The position numbers and the translations under genes are program-made. Positions 42,786 to 51,795 of a DNA stretch of 64,000 bases are shown here, in pieces; position 1 is the first letter of the stretch, and the number at the start of each line of letters is the position of its first letter. The notes under the pieces were generated by a model. It was not told the DNA's origin. It saw only the letters and a list, made by a program, of their open reading frames with translations, and made no database searches. Source of the DNA: Flavobacterium resistens (GTDB taxonomy: Bacteria; Bacteroidota; Bacteroidia; Flavobacteriales; Flavobacteriaceae); assembly GCF_900182645.1 (NCBI RefSeq), contig NZ_FXTA01000002.1, forward strand, positions 992,001 through 1,056,000, written 5' to 3'.

Positions 42786-44324
42786 ATGGCAGGAGGAAAA
42801 TTAACCCCTAGACAGAAGATGATTAACCTGATGTATCTGGTTTTCATCGCGATGTTAGCAATGAACATGTCCAAAGAAGTTTTATCTGCTTTTGGATTAA
42901 TGAATGAAAAATTTGAAAGTGCTAACACGTCTTCAGAAACATCAAATGCAGGTTTGTTGATGTCGTTAGATCAAAAAGCAGCCGAGGCAAAAGGAGAATT
43001 TGCAACAGCAGCAGTAACGGCTCACAAAGTTGAAACAACTTCAAAAGAATTTTATGCATACATTGGTTCATTAAAAGCTGATGTTTTAAAAGGTTTTGAA
43101 ACTGATAAAGAAACAGGAAAATTGCCATATGAGGCAATGGACAAAGGTGATAATATCGACAACTGGTTTACTGGTGAAGGATACACTAAAAAAGGAAATG
43201 AAATCATTTCTAAAATTGAAAAATATAAAGCAGACATGAAAGCTGCTTTGTCAGACAAAAAATACGCTGCAATCTTAGCTGAGATTGAAAAGAAATTTGA
43301 TGTTTCAGATGTTAAAAATAAAGAAGGTTTAAAAGATAAATATTTAGCTTACCACTTTAAAGGTTTCCCTGCGGTTGCTTCATTAGCTAAACTTTCTGCT
43401 TGGCAAAATGACGTTCAAAAAGCTGAATCTGATGTTTACAGTGCTGCTTTAGGAAAAGCTGCAGTTGCTGCTGCTTCTTATAGCAATTACCAAGCAATTG
43501 TAGTTTTAGATAAAAACGCTTACTTCCAAGGTGAAAAAGTTACAGGTAAGGTAGTTTTAGGTCGTTATGACGAAAATACTAAACCAACTTCTTTCCAAGG
43601 TCCTGGACAAATCGTAAATGGACAAGCTGTTATCTCATTAACTGCTGGTGGAGTAGGAGAACAAAATATTAATGGACAATTTACTTTCTTAGAAGATGGA
43701 AAAAACATTCCACTTAAATTCGCTGGAAAGTATGTTGTAGTTCCAAGACCAAACTCTGCTACAATTTCTGCAGACAAAATGAATGTAGTATATAGAGGTG
43801 TTGTTAACCCAATCTCTGTATCATTCGCTGGTGTTGCTGACAATAAAGTTGTTGCTAGTGCTCCTGGATTGAGTTCAGCTGGTAAACCAGGTAAATATAA
43901 CATGAGCCCAGGTACAGGTACTGAGACAACAATTTCAGTTACTGGTACATTACCAAATGGAGACAAAGTTTCAGATAAGAAAACATTCAGAATTAAAGGT
44001 ATTCCTGGACCAACAGGTACAATTAGAGGTGATTATGGTGTTGTTAAAGGACCTAAATCTAACCTAGAAGTTGCTACTATCGGAGCAAAATTAATGGATT
44101 TTGATTTCGAAGTTGGTTTAGATGTTGTTGGATTTAACTTGAAAATTGCTGGACAACCTACAGTTGTTGTTACAGGAAACAAATTAAATGCTCAATGTAA
44201 ATCAGTTCTTGCAAGAGCTGGTAGAGGGGATCAGGTTACTATTTCTGAAATTAAAACTAAACTTGTTGGAGCTGGAAGTTATTTATTACCAAGAACTGCT
44301 CCAGTAATTTTCGAAATACAATAA
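42786..44324 (+). CDS. gldM: Gliding motor protein GldM
   Basis: 512 residues. The N-terminal single TM (MINLMYLVFIAMLAMNMS) carries the cytoplasmic RQK motif, with the periplasmic D1-D4 beta-rich domains after it. The TM segment inserts into the GldL ring, and the periplasmic part contacts the GldK/GldN ring. The fold and length are as known for GldM. Confidence 0.96.
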   Translation: MAGGKLTPRQKMINLMYLVFIAMLAMNMSKEVLSAFGLMNEKFESANTSSETSNAGLLMSLDQKAAEAKGEFATAAVTAHKVETTSKEFYAYIGSLKADVLKGFETDKETGKLPYEAMDKGDNIDNWFTGEGYTKKGNEIISKIEKYKADMKAALSDKKYAAILAEIEKKFDVSDVKNKEGLKDKYLAYHFKGFPAVASLAKLSAWQNDVQKAESDVYSAALGKAAVAAASYSNYQAIVVLDKNAYFQGEKVTGKVVLGRYDENTKPTSFQGPGQIVNGQAVISLTAGGVGEQNINGQFTFLEDGKNIPLKFAGKYVVVPRPNSATISADKMNVVYRGVVNPISVSFAGVADNKVVASAPGLSSAGKPGKYNMSPGTGTETTISVTGTLPNGDKVSDKKTFRIKGIPGPTGTIRGDYGVVKGPKSNLEVATIGAKLMDFDFEVGLDVVGFNLKIAGQPTVVVTGNKLNAQCKSVLARAGRGDQVTISEIKTKLVGAGSYLLPRTAPVIFEIQ

Positions 44325-44368
44325 TAAAGTAGTTTATACTACGTTCAATATCTTATAATGATACCACG

Positions 44369-45358
44369 ATGAAAGTAAGAAATTTTTTAATAGCCATTGT
44401 TTCTATTGCTGGAGGTTTTGCTTCTAATGCGCAATCGAATTTGCTTAACGCGAAAACACCTGCTCAAATAGGACTTAAAACTCCTGCGCAACTTATCTCA
44501 GATAATGATAAGCCTTTAGCTTACGGTTATGTTGATGATAGAGATATTTTGATGGGAAAAACAACTTGGGAGATTATTGATTTGAATGAAAAAATCAATT
44601 TTCCTTTATACTTTCCTATAGATACAGCTAACATTGGTGCTGATAGACGTTCATTGTATGACGTTTTAACAAAAGCTATCAAAAAAGGTAAGATAACTGA
44701 AGTTTATACTGATAGTTATTTTAACACTAAAAAGTCAATGAAAGACATCGAAGGATCATTATCTCGTATTGATACAACTGATGCTGGTAGAGAGCTTATC
44801 AACCAGAATCCAGACGACTATAGATCACGTGTTGTGAAGAAAAAAGTGGTAACTGGAACTGGTAAAAAGAAAGTTGTTACTTATGTTGATGAAACGGTAC
44901 CAGCTTCAAGAACTGTACCTGCAGAATATATCTTAAAACAAGATTTAACTGCTCAGGATGTTACACAATACAAAATCAAAGGATATTGGTATTTTGACAA
45001 ACGTCAAAGTGAATTGAAATATCGTTTGCTTGGAATTTGTCCTGTAACTCCAGACGTTTACACTATGAATAGTGATGAAAAGGATTATATTGAGTTATTT
45101 TGGGTTTTCTTCCCAAATTCAAGAGAAGCTTTGCATGAAGCAAAAGCATTTAATGACAATAATTCTGCATTACCAATTTCATTCGATCAGATCTTAAATT
45201 CTAGACGTTTTAATGCGGTTGTTTACAAAGAGGAGAACCTTTATGGAGACAGAGCTATTAGCGATTATATGAAAGATAACGCTCAAAACCAATTATTAGA
45301 ATCTGAAAGAGTAAAAGAAAAGATTCGTAATTTCGAACAAGATATGTGGAACTACTAA
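44369..45358 (+). CDS. gldN: Gliding/T9SS protein GldN
   Basis: 329 residues with signal peptide MKVRNFLIAIVSIAGGFASNAQ. LAYGYVDDRDILMGKTTWEIIDLNEKINFPLYFP is the conserved core. GldN forms the periplasmic ring with GldK. It is followed at once by a hairpin terminator (45381-45416). The next gene gldO is a close paralogue. In F. johnsoniae the two are partly redundant. Confidence 0.96.
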   Translation: MKVRNFLIAIVSIAGGFASNAQSNLLNAKTPAQIGLKTPAQLISDNDKPLAYGYVDDRDILMGKTTWEIIDLNEKINFPLYFPIDTANIGADRRSLYDVLTKAIKKGKITEVYTDSYFNTKKSMKDIEGSLSRIDTTDAGRELINQNPDDYRSRVVKKKVVTGTGKKKVVTYVDETVPASRTVPAEYILKQDLTAQDVTQYKIKGYWYFDKRQSELKYRLLGICPVTPDVYTMNSDEKDYIELFWVFFPNSREALHEAKAFNDNNSALPISFDQILNSRRFNAVVYKEENLYGDRAISDYMKDNAQNQLLESERVKEKIRNFEQDMWNY

Positions 45359-45380
45359 GTTGAAACATAGCATTATATAA

Positions 45381-45416
45381 AAACTCTTACTACCTTTGTA
45401 GTAAGAGTTTTTTTTT
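45381..45416 (+). terminator. Terminator after gldN (copy 1)
   Basis: AAACTCTTACTAC pairs with GTAGTAAGAGTTT around CTTT, followed by a T run. The same hairpin in slightly changed form follows gldO (46537-46568). Confidence 0.85.
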
Positions 45417-45494
45417 GCCTTAAACTTTTTGATGGACAATAAAATCTTTATGATTTTAATTTTGTAAGAAAATTTATAATATTTTATAAAATGT

Positions 45495-45502
45495 TACGTT
45501 TG
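45495..45502 (+). promoter_or_regulatory. -7 box TACGTTTG of gldO
   Basis: An exact TAnnTTTG, 19 bp before the gldO ATG at 45522. With the terminator upstream it suggests gldO is transcribed separately from gldKLMN. No well-spaced -33 seen. Confidence 0.5.
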
Positions 45503-45521
45503 GTTTCTTATACTATTAATT

Positions 45522-46514
45522 ATGATGAAAGTGAGAAATTTTTTGATCGTTATTTTTTTTGTTGCGGGAAGTTTTGTTTCTATAGCGCAATCTAATTTGC
45601 TAAATGCGAAAACCGTTTCCCAAATTGGAATTAAGACACCTGCTCAACGCATTGCGGACAATGATAAGCCTTTAGCATATGGCTACGTTGAAGACAGAGA
45701 TATTTTAATGGGGAAAATGACATGGGAAATTATTGATTTAAATGAAAAAATTAATTTTCCTTATTATTTTCCTGTGGATACTGCAAACATTGGTTCTGAC
45801 AGACGATCGCTTTATGATGTTTTGACCAAAGCGATTAGAAATGGTAAAATAACCGAAGTGTATTCAGATAGTTATTTTAATACCAAAAAGACCATGAAAG
45901 ATATTGAGGGGTCATTATCTCGTGTAGATACTACAGATGCTGGTAGAGAATTAATCAATCAAAATCCAGATGATTATAGGTCGCATGTTGTAAAGAAAAA
46001 GGTTGTTACAGGCACTGGTAAGAAAAAAAATGTGAGCTACAAAGAAGAAACAGTTGGGCCTACACGTACAGTTCCTGCAGAATATATTTTAAAACAGGAT
46101 TTAACTGCTCAGGATGTTACACAATATAAGATCAAAGGATATTGGTATTTTGATAAACGTCAAGGAGAATTGAAGTATCGCTTAATTGGTATTTGTCCGG
46201 TTACTCCAGATGTTTATACCATGAACAGTGACGAGAAAGATTATATTGAGTTATTTTGGGTTTTCTTTCCCGATGCCCGCACGGTATTACATGAAGCAAA
46301 AGCTTTTAATGATGTAAACTCCGCAGCATCAATTTCGTTTGATCAGATTTTAAATTCCAGACGTTTTAATGCAATTATTTATAAAGAAGAAAATATGTAT
46401 GGTGATCGTGAAATAAAAGATTACATGAAAGATAATGCACAAAATCAATTGCTGGAATCTGAAAGAGTAAAAGAAAAGATTCGCAACTTTGAGGAAGATA
46501 TGTGGAATTACTAA
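45522..46514 (+). CDS. gldO: GldO, tandem paralogue of GldN
   Basis: 330 residues. The start MMKVRNFLIVIFFVAGSFVSIAQ is a signal peptide. The mature protein is nearly identical in layout to GldN (TAQDVTQYKIKGYWYFDKRQ, NPDDYRSHVVKKKVVTGTGKK), with most changes in the N-terminal 50 residues. A tandem duplication is clear. Own -7 box and own copy of the terminator. Could replace GldN in the ring. Confidence 0.95.
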   Translation: MMKVRNFLIVIFFVAGSFVSIAQSNLLNAKTVSQIGIKTPAQRIADNDKPLAYGYVEDRDILMGKMTWEIIDLNEKINFPYYFPVDTANIGSDRRSLYDVLTKAIRNGKITEVYSDSYFNTKKTMKDIEGSLSRVDTTDAGRELINQNPDDYRSHVVKKKVVTGTGKKKNVSYKEETVGPTRTVPAEYILKQDLTAQDVTQYKIKGYWYFDKRQGELKYRLIGICPVTPDVYTMNSDEKDYIELFWVFFPDARTVLHEAKAFNDVNSAASISFDQILNSRRFNAIIYKEENMYGDREIKDYMKDNAQNQLLESERVKEKIRNFEEDMWNY

Positions 46515-46536
46515 ATCAAGTTAATTTTATTAAGAC

Positions 46537-46568
46537 AAACTCTTACTATCTTTGTGGTAAGAGTTTTT
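46537..46568 (+). terminator. Terminator after gldO (copy 2), with TATCTTTG in its loop
   Basis: AAACTCTTAC pairs with GTAAGAGTTT. The loop TATCTTTGTG contains TATCTTTG (46547-46554), which fits the -7 consensus TAnnTTTG 35 bp before the next gene. Copy 1 holds TACCTTTG in the same place. The loop may also be a promoter. Confidence 0.7.
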
Positions 46569-46589
46569 ATTTTATCTATACATTACACA

Positions 46590-47678
46590 ATGCTTGATTA
46601 TTTAATTGTCGGATCTGGATTGGCCGGAATTTCTTTTGCCGAAGTGGCGCTTAAAAACAATAAAACGATTTTACTTATTGATGATAAGTCACAACATTCT
46701 TCAAGAGTTGCGGGTGGTCTATATAATCCGGTGATTTTAAAGCGTTTTAGTGAAGTGTGGAATTCTCAGGAGCAATTGATTTTGATGAATGAATTTTACA
46801 ATCGCGTAGAAGACAAATTGAAGGAGAAATTCAACTATAAAATGCCAATCTTGCGAAAGTTCTTTTCAATAGAAGAGCAAAATAACTGGTTTGCAGCTTC
46901 AGATAAGATAAATTTAGCTCCTTTTTTATCTTGTAAACTAATTACTAGAAAATTCAATGGAATCGAGTCGCCATATGATTACGGAGAAGTACTGCACACG
47001 GGCTATGTTGATACTGCTTTACTGTTAGAGCACTACCATAAATATCTTCTTGAAAACAATTTGCTTTTAGAAGAATCTTTCGATAGCAGCAATATTGAAT
47101 TTTTGGATTCTGGAATTCAGTATAAAAATATTCAGGCTAAACATATCATTTTTGCAGAAGGCTTTGGAATGCATAAAAATCCATTTTTTAATTATTTGCC
47201 TTTAGATGGTACCAAGGGCGAATTGTTTATTATAAAAGCACCTGATTTAAATTTAGATCTTATCGTTAATACAAGTGTTTTTATTTTGCCATTAGGTGAG
47301 AATTTATTCAAAGTAGGGGCTACTTATAATTGGTTTGATAAAACTGATGCGCCTACAGAAGAAGGCAAACAGGAGCTTTTGGAAAAAATAAAAGAAATTA
47401 TAACCTGTGATTTTGAAATTGTAAAACATTTTGGGGGTGTTCGTCCAACGGTTGCAGACAGACGACCTTTGCTTGGTACTCATGAAGTTTATAAGTCGCT
47501 GCATATTCTCAACGGTTTGGGTACACGCGGAGTAATGCTTGGACCTGCAATGGCACAAGCTTTATACGATCATATTGAAAATCAGGTTCCTTTAGATAAA
47601 GAAGCTGATATTAAACGATTTCACAAAAGATATTTACGAACTCTTACTTCTGAACAGCCTTCGGGTCGTAAGAAATAA
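46590..47678 (+). CDS. FAD-dependent oxidoreductase (DadA/GlpO-like)
   Basis: 362 residues from ATG 46590 (MLDYLIVGSGLAG). An in-frame GTG at 46554 lies in the upstream terminator loop and is rejected. The N-terminal Rossmann FAD-binding motif GSGLAG is followed by LLIDDKSQHSSRVAGGLYNP. GTRGVMLGPAMAQALYDHI is the C-terminal FAD contact. The fold is that of the DAO family of amino-acid or glycine oxidases. Substrate unknown. Its 3' end overlaps the convergent DUF983 gene by 35 bp. Confidence 0.85.
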   Translation: MLDYLIVGSGLAGISFAEVALKNNKTILLIDDKSQHSSRVAGGLYNPVILKRFSEVWNSQEQLILMNEFYNRVEDKLKEKFNYKMPILRKFFSIEEQNNWFAASDKINLAPFLSCKLITRKFNGIESPYDYGEVLHTGYVDTALLLEHYHKYLLENNLLLEESFDSSNIEFLDSGIQYKNIQAKHIIFAEGFGMHKNPFFNYLPLDGTKGELFIIKAPDLNLDLIVNTSVFILPLGENLFKVGATYNWFDKTDAPTEEGKQELLEKIKEIITCDFEIVKHFGGVRPTVADRRPLLGTHEVYKSLHILNGLGTRGVMLGPAMAQALYDHIENQVPLDKEADIKRFHKRYLRTLTSEQPSGRKK

Positions 47679-48027
47679 ACATATTGATATATAAATTTCT
47701 GGAAAGTCTTAAAACAAAAGGAAATAATACAATTAAAGTAACTACTATTGCAATGAATGATTGCTCAACAGTACTTCCAAAAAAAACAAATGAAACTATA
47801 AAAGCTGCAATCCCGACAGCCACATTTAGGCCATAACTTACATACATCGCGCCATAAAAAAAGGAAGGTTCAATTTGATATTTTAAACCGCAATGGCTGC
47901 AATTTTCATTCATTTTAAGAACTTTAGTCAGATGAAGCGGATTCTTATCTTCATACATGCTTTCATTTTGACATCTTGGGCAGCTTCCGCTGAAAATGCT
48001 GTTTATTTTAGATCCTTTTTTAAACAT
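47644..48027 (-). CDS. DUF983 membrane protein
   Basis: 127 residues if started at ATG 48027 (MFKKGSKINSIFSGSCPRCQ). An upstream in-frame start at 48060 would add eleven residues (MIVQIKISNTV) that do not look like the family. The zinc-ribbon-like CPRC...CSHCG pair is followed by two hydrophobic helices (FFYGAMYVSYGLNVAVGIAAFIVSFVFF, FIAIVVTLIVLFPFVL). Function unknown. Convergent with the FAD oxidoreductase. Confidence 0.8.
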   Translation of the reverse strand: MFKKGSKINSIFSGSCPRCQNESMYEDKNPLHLTKVLKMNENCSHCGLKYQIEPSFFYGAMYVSYGLNVAVGIAAFIVSFVFFGSTVEQSFIAIVVTLIVLFPFVLRLSRNLYINMFISYDPKAVQK

Positions 48028-48416
48028 TACTGTGTTGGATATTTTTATTTGAACAATCAAAAGTCTTGTTGAATCTTAAACTTTTTGAAAAAAAATTAAT
48101 GAGACAAAGATAATCTATTTTTAATTTCTTGTTTTTATTTGTAGAAGCTAAAACCAATCTTTTTTGCGTGATTTAATGATATAGAAAGACTTATTTTATT
48201 AGAATTGTGTCTTTTTAAGGCCTTTGTATTTCTATACACTTTATAATATTGCTCCCTTCTGTTTAAATGCAAAAAAAAAGAATTATCGATAAGTAAAACA
48301 ATACATTGTTTGGAAATTGTCTTACTGTTTATATGATCAATATTTATGTTAGCAAAGTATGAATTTAATATAAATTTATTTGTTTTATCGTATTTGTCTA
48401 TAAATATTTTCCCCTT

Positions 48417-48432
48417 TTACGGAATCCCGTAA
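48417..48432. promoter_or_regulatory. Small dyad in the 432-bp gap upstream of the ter cluster
   Basis: TTACGG (48417-48422) and CCGTAA (48427-48432) are separated by AATC, about 60 bp before the first terD. It may be an operator for the cluster. No convincing TAnnTTTG box could be picked in 48061-48492, and I see no gene there. Confidence 0.35.
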
Positions 48433-48492
48433 TTTTTAGTGGCATTCTTTTTTTATCATTGTGTAGGCTAATTTTTAAAATAAAATGTCGTA

Positions 48493-49068
48493 ATGGCTAT
48501 AAATTTACAAAAGGGACAAAAAATAGATATTGGACTCTCTAATATTACAGTTGGATTAGGTTGGGATCCAAATGAAGGTACTGGCCATGATTTTGATTTA
48601 GATGCTTCTGCAATCATGATTAATGCAAGTAGAAAACTTCTAGGAGAAAACTACTTTATTTTTTATAATAATTTGTCGTCGCCTGATGGCGCATTAGTAC
48701 ATACTGGAGATGATCCTACAGGAGGAAATAGTGATGGTGATGACGATGAAGCTATAAAAGTCGATTTGAATAAAATTGATTCTAATGTAGAGGAAATCCT
48801 TTTTATAGTAACTATTGAAGATTTCGAAAGAAGAAAACAAAATTTTGGACAAGTTAGAAATTCTTATATCAGAATTGTTAATGATGAAAATGGACAAGAA
48901 ATCGCTAAATACGAATTAGGGGAAGATTTTTCTATTGAAACTGGTGTCGAATTTGGAAGATTGTATAAACGTAATGGCAACTGGAAATTTGAAGCTTCAG
49001 GAATCGGTTACAGAGCAGACCTGAGCTATTTTCTGGAAAAATATTACTCAGGCGAAATCATAAAATAA
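48493..49068 (+). CDS. TerD-family Ca2+-binding stress protein (TerD-1)
   Basis: 191 residues. MAINLQKGQK is the family start. The calcium-binding set is GLGWD (21-25), DFDLDAS (33-39), HTGDD (70-74) and GDDDE (82-86). GQVRNSYIRI is the later strand motif. TerD proteins are cytosolic and membrane-associated and are linked to tellurite, phage and stress resistance. First gene of the plus-strand ter cluster, 74 bp before the HAD gene. Confidence 0.95.
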   Translation: MAINLQKGQKIDIGLSNITVGLGWDPNEGTGHDFDLDASAIMINASRKLLGENYFIFYNNLSSPDGALVHTGDDPTGGNSDGDDDEAIKVDLNKIDSNVEEILFIVTIEDFERRKQNFGQVRNSYIRIVNDENGQEIAKYELGEDFSIETGVEFGRLYKRNGNWKFEASGIGYRADLSYFLEKYYSGEIIK

Positions 49069-49142
49069 AAGATTAGAATTTCTTAAATCACAATTGCTGG
49101 TGAATTTTTATAATTCACAACGCAAATTTTAAATGCGAACTT

Positions 49143-49808
49143 TTGAAAATTAATTATCAAAATTACAGCCATCTTTCTTTTGATTTGTGGCTTACATTAA
49201 TAAAATCAAATCCAGAGTTTAAACAAAAAAGAAACTTATTATTTAAGGATTTTTTTGAAATAGAACATGGAATTGATAAAGTAAACGAAGTGGTAAGGTA
49301 TTACGATGTATTATGCAATAATATTAACGAGAAAACAGGATCAAATATTGATACTTACGAAATATATTACCTCATTTTATCAGCTTTAGATGTTGATCTT
49401 GAAAAGAATGACACACATCGTTTATTTGAGTTCTATAAACAGACAGAAGAATTGTTTTTGAATTACAAACCGGTTTTAATTTATTCTGATATAGAGAAAG
49501 TATTTAAAGAAGTTACAAATCAGGATAAATCAGTTAGTATTTTAAGCAATACAGCATTTATAAAAGGAAAGGTTTTAAGAAAACTATTAGAGTATTATGA
49601 TTTAGCAGAATATTTCAAATTTCAAATTTATTCTGATGAAGTAGGGTTCTCAAAACCAAATATGGCAATTTTTCAGCTAGTATTTGATGAAATTAATAAA
49701 TATAAAAAGATAGATAAAAAAGATGTTTTGCATATAGGAGACAATAGTGTTGCAGATTATAATGGAGCAATACAATTTGGTTTTAATGCACATCTGCTAA
49801 AAATATAA
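49143..49808 (+). CDS. HAD-superfamily hydrolase of the ter cluster
   Basis: 221 residues. Motif I is FDLWLT (D14...T18); the second position acid is W, as in other FDLWGT-type HADs. SILSNTAFI is motif II, VGFSKPN carries the Lys, and HIGDNSVADYNGA is motif IV. The start is TTG 49143: an in-frame stop lies at 49101 and no ATG or GTG is available between. HADs and phosphoribosyltransferases are recurrent members of ter operons, where a nucleoside-like product has been proposed. Confidence 0.85.
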   Translation: MKINYQNYSHLSFDLWLTLIKSNPEFKQKRNLLFKDFFEIEHGIDKVNEVVRYYDVLCNNINEKTGSNIDTYEIYYLILSALDVDLEKNDTHRLFEFYKQTEELFLNYKPVLIYSDIEKVFKEVTNQDKSVSILSNTAFIKGKVLRKLLEYYDLAEYFKFQIYSDEVGFSKPNMAIFQLVFDEINKYKKIDKKDVLHIGDNSVADYNGAIQFGFNAHLLKI

Positions 49809-49810
49809 AA

Positions 49811-50617
49811 GTGAACAAAAGTTATAGCTTACACAAAATTACTAACCAGGATATCTGTCCTTTTAAGGAAGCGGAGTACAGCCGATTTAAATTTGGAGAT
49901 AAATTCTATGCAGAGAAATTTGCTGAAGATCTCTTCGATGGATTTGTTGAAGAGTATAGAGATTTAATTTTATCCGATAAAGATATTGTTATTCTGCCAA
50001 GTCCTTATTTATCTATTCCCACAGCATCAAATTTTCTATGTTACTATTTTAAAAAAGAGCTAAATAGCTTTTTATTTAGGAATGGTAAAAAAGCTTGTAT
50101 AGAATCTAAAATTTATAGAAATCAAACTTATGTTACTGATTACGGCAACCTAGATTTTGAACAAAGAGTAAAATTGATATCAAATGACACTTATTATATT
50201 GATCGAAATTTTATTGAAGGGAAGCTATGCATTTTTGTAGATGACATTAAAATAACAGGAAGTCATGAACATACGGTGAATAAAATTCTAGACCAATATG
50301 ATGTTAACGGGGATTTTCTTTTTGTTTACTACGCTGAGTTGAAAAATAAAGAAATTCATCCAAAAATTGAAAATCACTACAATTACTTTGCGGTTAAAAA
50401 TGTAGAAGATATAGTTTCTATTGTCAATAGTGAAGATTTTCAGTACAATACAAGAATCGTGAAATTTATATTAAGTCTCGATGATAAACAGTTTGCCTAT
50501 TTAATTTCTAATATTTCGAGAAAAAAAAGCAATGAACTATTTCACCTTGCGATAAGTAATAATTATCATCAGATTTTAGAATACAAAAACAATATTAACG
50601 TAATAAAAATAGATTAG
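49811..50617 (+). CDS. Phosphoribosyltransferase-like protein of the ter cluster
   Basis: 268 residues starting with GTG 49811. The PRPP-binding motif VDDIKITG (143-150) sits in LCIFVDDIKITGSHEHTV, in the type I PRTase position. The N-terminal part matches no PRTase that I can name. It abuts the HAD gene (2-bp gap) and the next terD (3-bp gap), so all are co-transcribed. Fits the proposed ter biosynthetic module. The acceptor is unknown. Confidence 0.75.
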   Translation: MNKSYSLHKITNQDICPFKEAEYSRFKFGDKFYAEKFAEDLFDGFVEEYRDLILSDKDIVILPSPYLSIPTASNFLCYYFKKELNSFLFRNGKKACIESKIYRNQTYVTDYGNLDFEQRVKLISNDTYYIDRNFIEGKLCIFVDDIKITGSHEHTVNKILDQYDVNGDFLFVYYAELKNKEIHPKIENHYNYFAVKNVEDIVSIVNSEDFQYNTRIVKFILSLDDKQFAYLISNISRKKSNELFHLAISNNYHQILEYKNNINVIKID

Positions 50618-50620
50618 ATT

Positions 50621-51175
50621 ATGGCTATTAATTTGCAGAAAGGACAAAGAGAAAATATAAATGCACCCAAATTTACAATTGGTTTAGGGTGGGATACAAA
50701 CAACAGCAGCACTGGTTCTAGTTTCGATCTTGATGCCTCAGCTTTTATCGTTGGAGCAAATGGAAAAATATTATCTGATTCTCATTTTATTTTTTACAAT
50801 AATCTAAAAGCTCCGGATGAGTCTGTTATTCATACAGGAGATAACTTAACAGGTGACGGAGACGGAGACGATGAGCAAATTAAAATAGACTTAACTAAAA
50901 TCAATAGTGCTGTAAAAGAAATTTGCATCGTTGTTACAATTCATGATGCTGAAGGAAGAAAACAAAATTTTGGACAAGTTCGCAATTCATTCATCCGTAT
51001 CGTTGACGATTCAAATAATACTGAAATGGTTAAGTATGAATTGGAAGAAGATTTTTCAATAGAAACAGCAGTTGAATTTGGAAGGATTTACGACAAAGAC
51101 GGACAATGGAAATTTGAGGCGATGGGAGTTGGAATGAAAGGCGGATTAGAAGATTATTTAAATAAATACAATTAA
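50621..51175 (+). CDS. TerD-family protein (TerD-2)
   Basis: 184 residues. FDLDAS (35-40), HTGDN (71-75) and DGDDE (81-85) keep the calcium site. The end is KGGLEDYLNKYN, nearly identical to TerD-4 at 53891, so the two are recent duplicates. The partner TerD-3 follows after 5 bp. Confidence 0.95.
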   Translation: MAINLQKGQRENINAPKFTIGLGWDTNNSSTGSSFDLDASAFIVGANGKILSDSHFIFYNNLKAPDESVIHTGDNLTGDGDGDDEQIKIDLTKINSAVKEICIVVTIHDAEGRKQNFGQVRNSFIRIVDDSNNTEMVKYELEEDFSIETAVEFGRIYDKDGQWKFEAMGVGMKGGLEDYLNKYN

Positions 51176-51180
51176 GAGAT

Positions 51181-51789
51181 ATGGCAATTAATTTAGAAAA
51201 AGGACAACGTATTAATCTTGAAAAAAGTAATGGTTCAAAATTAGTAAACATTTGTGTAGGTGTAAACTGGGGAGCGATAGAGAAAAAAGGATTCTTTGGT
51301 ACGAAAAAAGAAGCAGTAGATTTAGACGCTAGCTGTGCTGTTTATGATGATAAAAAAAATCATATTGATTCAGTAAATTTTAGAAAGTTAATCTCTAGTG
51401 ACCGTGCAATCAAACACAGTGGAGATGATTTAACTGGAGATTTAAACGGTGACGACGGTTTAGATAACGAAGTAATTACTTTAGATTTTTCTCAATTAAC
51501 GCCTTCGGCAAGTCATGTCGCATTTTTTATAAACAGTTTTAGAGGTCAGGATTTTAAAGATATTCCTTTTGCTTCTATCAGAATATATGAAGGAACTCCA
51601 ACGAGAGTAAGTCAGGAATTTGCTCGTTATGATGTAGCAAACGATGCTTCTTTTGCGGGTAACGTATCAATGGTTTTAGGAGTTTTTTATAAAAGAAACG
51701 ACGATTGGAAATTTAGCGCAGTTGGTGTTCCAACAAATGATAAAAAACTAGAACAAACAATTGTTACAATTCAACAGAATTATCTATAA
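51181..51789 (+). CDS. TerD-family protein, VNWGAI subtype (TerD-3)
   Basis: 202 residues. The N-terminus LVNICVGVNWGAIEKKGFFG differs from TerD-1/2. The calcium site is retained (VDLDAS 46-51, HSGDDLTG 79-86, GDDG 90-93). The same subtype as TerD-5 at 54461, again as second gene of a TerD pair. Perhaps binds a different partner. Confidence 0.9.
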   Translation: MAINLEKGQRINLEKSNGSKLVNICVGVNWGAIEKKGFFGTKKEAVDLDASCAVYDDKKNHIDSVNFRKLISSDRAIKHSGDDLTGDLNGDDGLDNEVITLDFSQLTPSASHVAFFINSFRGQDFKDIPFASIRIYEGTPTRVSQEFARYDVANDASFAGNVSMVLGVFYKRNDDWKFSAVGVPTNDKKLEQTIVTIQQNYL

Positions 51790-51795
51790 AAATTT

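Noticed and set aside
43565..43966. 133-residue ORF opposite gldM
   Set aside because: Antisense shadow, no start signal or motif.
46554..46592. GTG start for the FAD oxidoreductase
   Set aside because: It lies in the loop of the gldO terminator. ATG 46590 begins with the FAD motif as expected.
48061..48492. Promoter -7 box for the ter cluster
   Set aside because: Candidates such as TATTTG lack the two-base spacer of TAnnTTTG, so no promoter is called.
49131..49150. ATG at 49133 as start of the HAD gene
   Set aside because: It is in another frame and hits a stop after six codons. The HAD frame has only TTG 49143.
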